A stretch of DNA of 37,241 nucleotides from Reticulitermes lucifugus (lineage: Eukaryota; Arthropoda; Insecta; Blattodea; Rhinotermitidae). The stretch spans positions 5,103 through 42,343 of the forward strand of contig JAKCWW010000717.1 in the NCBI GenBank assembly GCA_026260175.1, in the 5' to 3' direction. Positions 32,027 to 37,241 of the stretch are shown here, one piece after another. Positions within the stretch are counted from its first letter, which is position 1. Each line of letters begins with the position of its first letter. Below the pieces are notes generated by a model. The model saw only the letters and a program-made list of their open reading frames with translations, was not told the origin of the DNA and made no database searches. A program made the position numbers and the translations under genes.

Positions 32027-32278
32027 GTTACACTTAGTGGTAAGGTAAAGGTAAAGTTCACCATAGAACAGGCCATGAAGGCCCAGAGGGGGAGTACAGG
32101 TATAGCTCTTCTCTTTCTTTAACCTCGGCGCTAGATGGGGGTGGGTGGTCAACGCCACGTCCCGGCCGCTTTACCCCTGGGAAACAGCCCCGGTTTCCAT
32201 TGCACAGGGGCTGGGGGGGGGCCTAGGGCCGGTGTGGACGGGTGCGGAAAATCTCGCCCCACCGGGTTACACTTTGTG
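32027..32278 (-). repeat. SINE group A, 5'-truncated, with TSD
   Basis: The tail of AAGGTAAAGGTAAAG units starts at 32041. The body matches 22585-22859 closely (CAGGCCATGAAGGCCCAGAG, CTTTCTTTAACCTCGGCGCTA, CCGGCCGCTTTACCCC, GTGCGGAAAATCTCGCCCC). It ends at about 32265, before the tRNA head. GTTACACTTAGTG (32027-32039) and GTTACACTTTGTG (32266-32278) form a 13-bp target-site duplication with one mismatch. The head is therefore absent because reverse transcription stopped early, not because of later deletion. The copy has no pol III promoter. Confidence 0.92.
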
Positions 32279-33528
32279 ATACATATAACAACCCTAAGTT
32301 TTAAAGGGATAACAGTTAATGTGAATTTTGTATTACGCAGTTAAAAGATTAGCTACTTGAACTGCATTTTAAAATCACACAGTGTGAAAACCCTCAGGAA
32401 CATAACGTTACGAAATGTCACTGTTTCGATTCCACCATGTATTTATAAAGTAAACTACGTTTTCATAGTGTTGCATAAGATTGTAGCCTACTCTTTCTCC
32501 ATTTCCTCGTTAAATTTCGGTTATTTGCTGTCACGTAAAGTTTAAACTAATTCGTAACTGCTCCGCATGTATTTCAATAGCCAGAGAGGAAATCAATATA
32601 GCCACATCCGAAAACGACGTTAAATTAACTGGATCCAATGGCGAATGTAAACATTAAAATTCGTTCAAGGTTAACCATTCCACTTCCTCTAATAAGACAT
32701 CTCACTTAGACTTTCAGGCTACAAATCTAATCTTTGAGACATTCACAACTTGTAATGCCGTCACTCAACAGCTGTTGGTGACTCACCAACAGCAAACGTT
32801 ATGTCATATGGGAATATATAAAGGTCCCTTAAACAAAAATTGGCAAATACAGGGCTAAATATATTCCACAGAAGCTGCCAATCCGTCCAGAACAACCAAA
32901 ACGGAAAAATGTTGAAAACTTTTGGGAGCACCAGTATGCTGGAACTAAACGTGCCGTGGCGTACTGAGCAGAACACCCTATATCAGTGTCGGTCCACACA
33001 TCGATACTCGAGTGGTCAGCACTAGGGGTTTACTTTATGAGAGTGTAAATGTCTCATTGAATTCAATTTCGGAGAACTGAAATCCCGCACTAAATTAATC
33101 CCCCTCATTCTGTCTCTCTCGCTCGCCCTGCCGTCTCTGCCTTCCGGACAACCACTTGGGCAACCATTAAAGCTCGCCATGGTCCCTCCTTGGAATTGAC
33201 ACCGCTGCTGTTTCACAGGTATACTGCGATTACATTATCCAAATAATGTCACTGAATTAGTAGACTACTAGATTAGCATACATTCCATTGAAGTTTAAAA
33301 GAGAAATTACTGAACCGTCCAAAATACCGGACACTAAACATAACACTCTGTCCATTTTACTACGCGCTGCTGCTATCTAGTAAAACTACCATCGCCAAAG
33401 GTGGATACTGCAATGCCAACTCTACCATACTGTCTAACGTTTCCACCTTCGGCTCCTATTCATAACTACGGCCAACCCTGACTGTAAAACAAGTCTACAT
33501 AAAGACATAATAACGAACGTTATCCTTA
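32279..33528. other. No gene seen; 11-bp perfect hairpin at 32771-32793
   Basis: GCTGTTGGTGA-C-TCACCAACAGC (32771-32793) is a perfect inverted repeat with a one-base loop. Frames on both strands at 32761-33025 are unrecognised. A G/C-richer pyrimidine tract lies at 33105-33150. No exon is supported. Confidence 0.45.
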
Positions 33529-34091
33529 TACGGGACGATTCAGGAGGAAAGGTCAATATTTTGGGAGATGATCATATCGATCGTTGTGGGAAAAAGAAGT
33601 TCCTACGAGCATTTGTCTAATTCTGAATTGTTACCGAGATTTGAATCTACAAATACAAAAGCACTGTACATGGTAATAAAGAAAGAGAAATTAATTATTG
33701 TTAATTTATTTTCATTTAATGTTTAAGTTAGAAATTTGTTACACTTCACAACAAATGTTCGAAAATCCCAGTCAACTTGATTGCACTTTGCAACTCGTGT
33801 GCGAAGATTGCGTTTTGTTTGTCTATGTTGATCTTCACGTTTCTTTCTGGGGCAGCAGCACCCAAATTGCGAGCCAGCAAGTCGTCTCGTGTATCCACCT
33901 TTCTTTTGTAAACTTTGCTCTTCACCCACCCCCACAAACAAATATCTAAAGAACAGTGAGCGCCTGATTCAAGTAGTTATATCTCGGTAACCAATCAGAA
34001 TTAGACACACGTTCATATGAATTTTTTTTCTCACAATGACTGATACTATCACCTCCCAAAATATTGACCTTTCCTCCTGAATCACCCTGTA
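33529..34091 (-). mobile_element. Internally deleted Tc1/mariner-type element with TA duplication
   Basis: The left terminus (33531 to about 33642) and right terminus (about 33980 to 34089) are inverted copies of about 110 bp. They share GATTCAGGAGGAAAGGTCAA, TATTTTGGGAG, TGTCTAATTCTGA and TTACCGAGAT. A TA dinucleotide directly abuts both ends (33529-33530 and 34090-34091), the standard target duplication of this superfamily. The 559-bp element keeps only the last ~60 codons of a transposase on the minus strand. It is a non-autonomous, MITE-like derivative of a full element of this family. Confidence 0.92.
33746..33937 (-). pseudogene. C-terminal remnant of mariner-like transposase
   Basis: One minus-strand frame reads VKSKVYKRKVDTRDDLLAR and ends IFEHLL-stop. 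A second frame in the middle gives KKREDQ...NLRTRVAKC..VD. Together they follow the C-terminal pattern of insect mariner-like transposases (WG.VK.KVY, DELLAR, RV..C....G.FEHL). The swap between frames shows a pair of compensating frame shifts. The catalytic region is wholly deleted. It differs from the copy at 10865-11640, whose corresponding segment reads WEHIKDGV.FPPLP, so two lineages are represented. Confidence 0.8.
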
Positions 34092-34450
34092 CGTATAAGA
34101 ACAGAAATGTACAAAACAGCCGGTAGGACAGTTGTGCCTTTAATATAATACGGACGTTAACCTTGGCTTCCTAAGGTATACCAAAGGAAGACGTCTCGAC
34201 CTAGGAGATATATATGTGGTAAAAATCGACCATAAGTTGAGCGTAAATAATATATAGTTTCATAAATTATTCTTTCATCTAGTTTTTACACTACTTAATC
34301 TAGACTGATACGATTCTTGGAAATGTTGGAAATGCTTAAAAAGTTGTAAAACTTAGACTCAAGACTAATTAGTACCTCAAGGAAATTGGTATAAAGTGTA
34401 AATCGTATTTACGTGGCTCAGGATGTATACTAATAAATGGACATTTTTTT

Positions 34451-34581
34451 ATAATCGTGAAGTTCCAGGTTGACCTTTGAAGATTGGATCGATAAGTAGT
34501 TCCGAAACGTCGGTATAATCGTGGTTAAGTTCCAGATTGACTTTTGGAGATGGGACGAACAAGTTGTTCCGAAACGTCTGT
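34451..34581 (+). repeat. Tandem pair of ~65-bp units ending in GAAACGTC
   Basis: Unit 1 (34451-34514) and unit 2 (34515-34581) both start ATAATCGTG, share AAGTTCCAG.TTGAC and GTTCCGAAACGTC, and are about 75 percent identical. Each has a purine-rich TTGAAGAT or TTGGAGAT before a small hairpin (GGA...TCC) and GAAACGTC, so they look like worn hammerhead-like modules in tandem. The CTGANGA core is altered in both. Tandem copies of such modules are typical of the repeated ends of Penelope-like elements. Confidence 0.6.
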
Positions 34582-35870
34582 AACTAACTACTAATCAATG
34601 CTGCATATCATCTCACATAAGCGAAGTTCTCTTTGTCAAGAGCGCTCCATATAGATTCTGTATTCCACATCCTTGCTACATTCTCAAGTCATCGAAACCT
34701 CCTGGAATTCACAACTCTCGTAACTGACATGAATCACGAAGTTCTCGTTACGTAATGCCATGAATTTCCTTAAGAATAATTAATGGCAGTGACAAGCGTC
34801 ATCATAATCGTTATTAGTGTCATCAAAATCATCGTCTTCAGCAGCAGGACCCAGTGCTGCAGAATACATCGAACCTGTCCAAGGGCACCCTCGTCAGCTT
34901 CTTCGTCAGCGTGTCCATTCAAACACGCGTTCACAACCACAATCTTCTTCCACTGTTTGATTTCTCTTCACTCAAACCTGATTTTCAGCTTCCTCTTCTC
35001 CGTCATTCCCCACCAATTTTCAACCCCTAATAAAAATCCCCTTGTCTGTACCTACTTCGTCTGTCTTACCTTCTAATCCTCTAGCAGACACCCTGAGGTT
35101 AGGGGTGGAAAAACAGTGGTGACACCTCACAAGTGACATCCAATTTCCACCGCGTCATTTGCGTCCTCATTACACAGACGTCGACAAAAGACTGCCGTAA
35201 TGCCTCAAGGTTCAGGATTCATCAGCAGAGAGAATTGCCTGCCACACCTTGCGACGACGCATTCAATAGTCAAACTGCCGCAAGAAAGTTCATATATACC
35301 CACGCCACGCAAGTAACATTAAATCAAAAATCCTATCAGTAATGTAAACACATGTATTACTAGTAGTGCGAATAATGTTGAATGAACAGCAGCGTATAAA
35401 TGATCTTACAGCTTGGGAGTTGGATGTGGATTCATCAAGGCAGAAAAAAAAAGAAAGGCAATAACCGTACAAAGTAAAATTGAGGCTCGTTCGCGTAACC
35501 ATTGTTGCCGTGAAAAAGCAATAAGTATTACATATTCTGCGTATGTGTCAGTAGCCTTAGTTATCCAGCATTCAAACCATTCAATTTCCAGAAGGATCTC
35601 AAATTTGGACGAATCTAAACACGATCTAAACAACAGGTTATAGTTGATCTTAGTTAATTAACGACAATAAAAGTGACATATTAAAAAATTAACTTCGTAC
35701 CGCAAAGGAAACATGCCTTCTCCATTACAACAATACTGCAAGTGGTGTATTATGTGATGTAAAGTACAGATGTTGCCAAGGTGTTCTTTACTTTCTAAAT
35801 ATCATAGGCTTCACGGTACGAGCGTAAATGTAGTTACATTAACTCTCAGAAATGAATGACCCTTCCCTTG
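34582..35870. other. No gene seen
   Basis: Frames at 34783-35076 (plus) and 35133-35643 (both strands) are unrecognised. No repeat or RNA gene is supported. Confidence 0.4.
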
Positions 35871-36345
35871 CCGATTTTTATGAAACTTATAAATGCTCAA
35901 CAGCATTATGCTCGTATTTACTATACAGAATTTCGCCCAAATCGTGAAATAAATACGGATACCACGGATATAAATTAATTAACACCCACTGCGCCGATGT
36001 TCATGAAACCCACCATCACGCAATATTATTTCTGGATATGTCCTGTATCGAATTTTATCCACATGAGATGTAAAATGTAGAAAATATAAGCAAAACTACA
36101 TTAATAACCATTAATAAACCATTGCTTTCACTGCATCGATTTCCATGAAACTGACAATTGCTGAACGGTATCAAGTGGATATCTTCTGTACCAAATTTCA
36201 CCCAAATCGGTCAAGAATTATGGAAATTGCAGGCACAAAGCCATTTACGCCCTCAAATGAAGTATGTCACTGCGCCGATTTTCAAGAAACTGACGCTTGA
36301 CTCGACAACACCGAATTTCACGAAAATCCAACAATTTAAATAGGT
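35871..36345 (+). repeat. Diverged tandem array, four ~120-140 bp units
   Basis: A unit beginning (G)CCGATTTTCATGAAACT and ending near GAATTTCACCCAAATCGG recurs. The CCGAT start is at 35871, 35994, 36136 (TCGAT) and 36275, giving spacings of 123, 142 and 139 bases. The fourth unit is truncated and runs into ACAGACAGACGGGCGGAC at 36359-36376, a short PuACAGACAG simple repeat. Such arrays are common as satellite-like or transposon-internal repeats in insects; I could not assign a family. The frame at 36158-36343 is a by-product. Confidence 0.75.
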
Positions 36346-36438
36346 CACAAAGAGATGGACAGACAGACGGGCGGACATGGTATCCACACACGGCTCTTTG
36401 TTTTTACTTCGTAAGGAACGCCTACAAGCGATCAGTCA

Positions 36439-37002
36439 ATGCTGCGCAGGGAAATAATCGCTGTTTGTCCTACATTCTCTGCAGTCGCAATGCAGCAACG
36501 ATACCGTTCGCTTTACGGCGCGCAGTCCTACGATAATAACATCCTGTATCATCAACATAATTGCTATACTCCCTCACGAATACTTCAATATCCCAGAAAG
36601 CGCATTTCAGCACGTAAAGACATTAGGACGCAACCGTTGCGAGAAATCGTGGATATAGGTAAAGAGATGAGTGGAGTGTGTACAGGAGTTACTCAGCAGC
36701 ATGTACAGCCGCATCTCTCCTATCATATCCCCATCTCTTGCGCCGTGCATTTGGATTTGATCTGGTTGCCGATAATCCACATTGAAAGCAGTTGCTGGTG
36801 GTTTACTGGGACGAAACCAGGACCGGGCAAGCATCGTGAGGGGGGCGAGAGGAAAGCAGAAGAAGGTTTTAGAGGTGCGTCAGTCGTCCATGTTTGCTCA
36901 ACAGCTTTAGACTTTGAGTTATATTCAAACTCTCACCACTACCGCAGCTACTACAATCTCATTCTCATTTCTGCGTCTGTATCTAACCCCTTTCATGCCT
37001 AA
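36439..37002 (+). CDS. Longest open frame in window, 187 codons, unrecognised; probably not a gene
   Basis: This is the only frame above 140 codons. The conceptual protein has no signal peptide, membrane segment, zinc-finger pattern or other motif that I can recognise. Composition is ordinary, with a Lys/Glu/Gly-rich patch (about residues 128-145). The assumed start is the first Met. The frame begins just after the simple repeat at 36359-36376 and ends about 125 bases before a SINE. No splice, promoter or polyadenylation context is evident. It could be a chance frame, a piece of a decayed mobile element or a real exon; chance is most likely. Confidence 0.15.
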   Translation: MLRREIIAVCPTFSAVAMQQRYRSLYGAQSYDNNILYHQHNCYTPSRILQYPRKRISARKDIRTQPLREIVDIGKEMSGVCTGVTQQHVQPHLSYHIPISCAVHLDLIWLPIIHIESSCWWFTGTKPGPGKHREGGERKAEEGFRGASVVHVCSTALDFELYSNSHHYRSYYNLILISASVSNPFHA

Positions 37003-37126
37003 CATCATCATCCTTCCCTGTACAGCCCCTGAGAGATATACACATGGAAACGTATTACATAACCTATTCATTTTAGTGTACTACGAATACCGTCATATCT
37101 TTGTTTTATATAATGATGGATTGACA

Positions 37127-37241
37127 TAATCCTTCCGGCCGCACTACGGCCCTGGGGTTAACTCAGCCTCTAACAGATATGAGTAACAGGAATATTTCCT
37201 GGGGGGTAAAGGCGGCCGGTGCGTAGGGCTGACAACCTTAC
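37127..37241 (+). repeat. SINE group B, 5'-truncated, cut by window edge
   Basis: The sequence starts at AATCCTTCCGGCCGCAC and continues through GGCCCTGGGGTTAACTCAGC, GGTAAAGGCGGCCGGTGCGTAGG and GCTGACAACCTTAC. It matches the reverse complements of 21970-21860 and 5710-5600. The tRNA-like head is absent, and the junction with unrelated DNA at about 37127 is abrupt, so the copy was probably truncated on insertion. The 3' end lies beyond the window. Confidence 0.85.

Overview
This window looks like nuclear DNA from a large, repeat-rich insect genome. A cockroach or termite (Blattodea) is my best guess, because the window carries a repeat whose conceptual translation reads FWDVTPCSLV, which I associate from memory with that group. 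The DNA is A/T-rich. There are no operons and no open reading frame over 187 codons, and I could not recognise one intact cellular gene. I found no rRNA gene, functional tRNA gene or CRISPR array. The 50-base run of N at 18578-18627 is an assembly gap.

What can be supported is a dense, nested set of mobile elements. At least five tRNA-derived SINE groups are present, labelled A to E here. Group A is at 7812-8115, 10500-10692, 22585-22859 and 32040-32265. Group B is at 5512-5781, 21770-22038 and 37127-37241. Group C is at 29348-29545, 30002-30313 and 31927-32026. Group D is at 1-136, 14019-14291 and 18518-18780. Group E-like copies are at 4470-4640 and 28490-28635. Groups A and B have different heads and tails but share a central domain of about 95 bp.

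Two Tc1/mariner-type (DDE) remnants are present. One is a decayed transposase pseudogene at 10865-11640. The other is a TA-flanked, internally deleted element with long terminal inverted repeats at 33531-34089. A possible hAT-like miniature element lies at 21127-21288. Two fold-back elements lie at 27537-27882 and 29871-30566, the second split by a SINE. A minisatellite-like array lies at 35871-36345.

The most interesting signal is a small RNA-like module that recurs at least five times (4317, 19570 minus, 20228, 27781, and in both arms of 29871-30566). It reads CTGANGA, one extra base, a short hairpin, then GAAAC, and the hairpin bases differ between copies while pairing is mostly kept. The best copies also have a minimal third stem followed by a GTH triplet, and flanking sequence that can form the remaining stem. 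This is the layout of a type I hammerhead ribozyme of the minimal kind known from Penelope-like retroelements. The copy at 27771-27817 is nearly complete. One copy is antisense to part of the FWDVTPCSLV-type repeat, which may explain that peptide-like conservation.

A short G/C-rich stretch at 1260-1385 with a perfect CRE palindrome and an X-box-like site is the only plausible host regulatory sequence I noticed. The remaining intervals are unannotated A/T-rich intergenic or intronic DNA.
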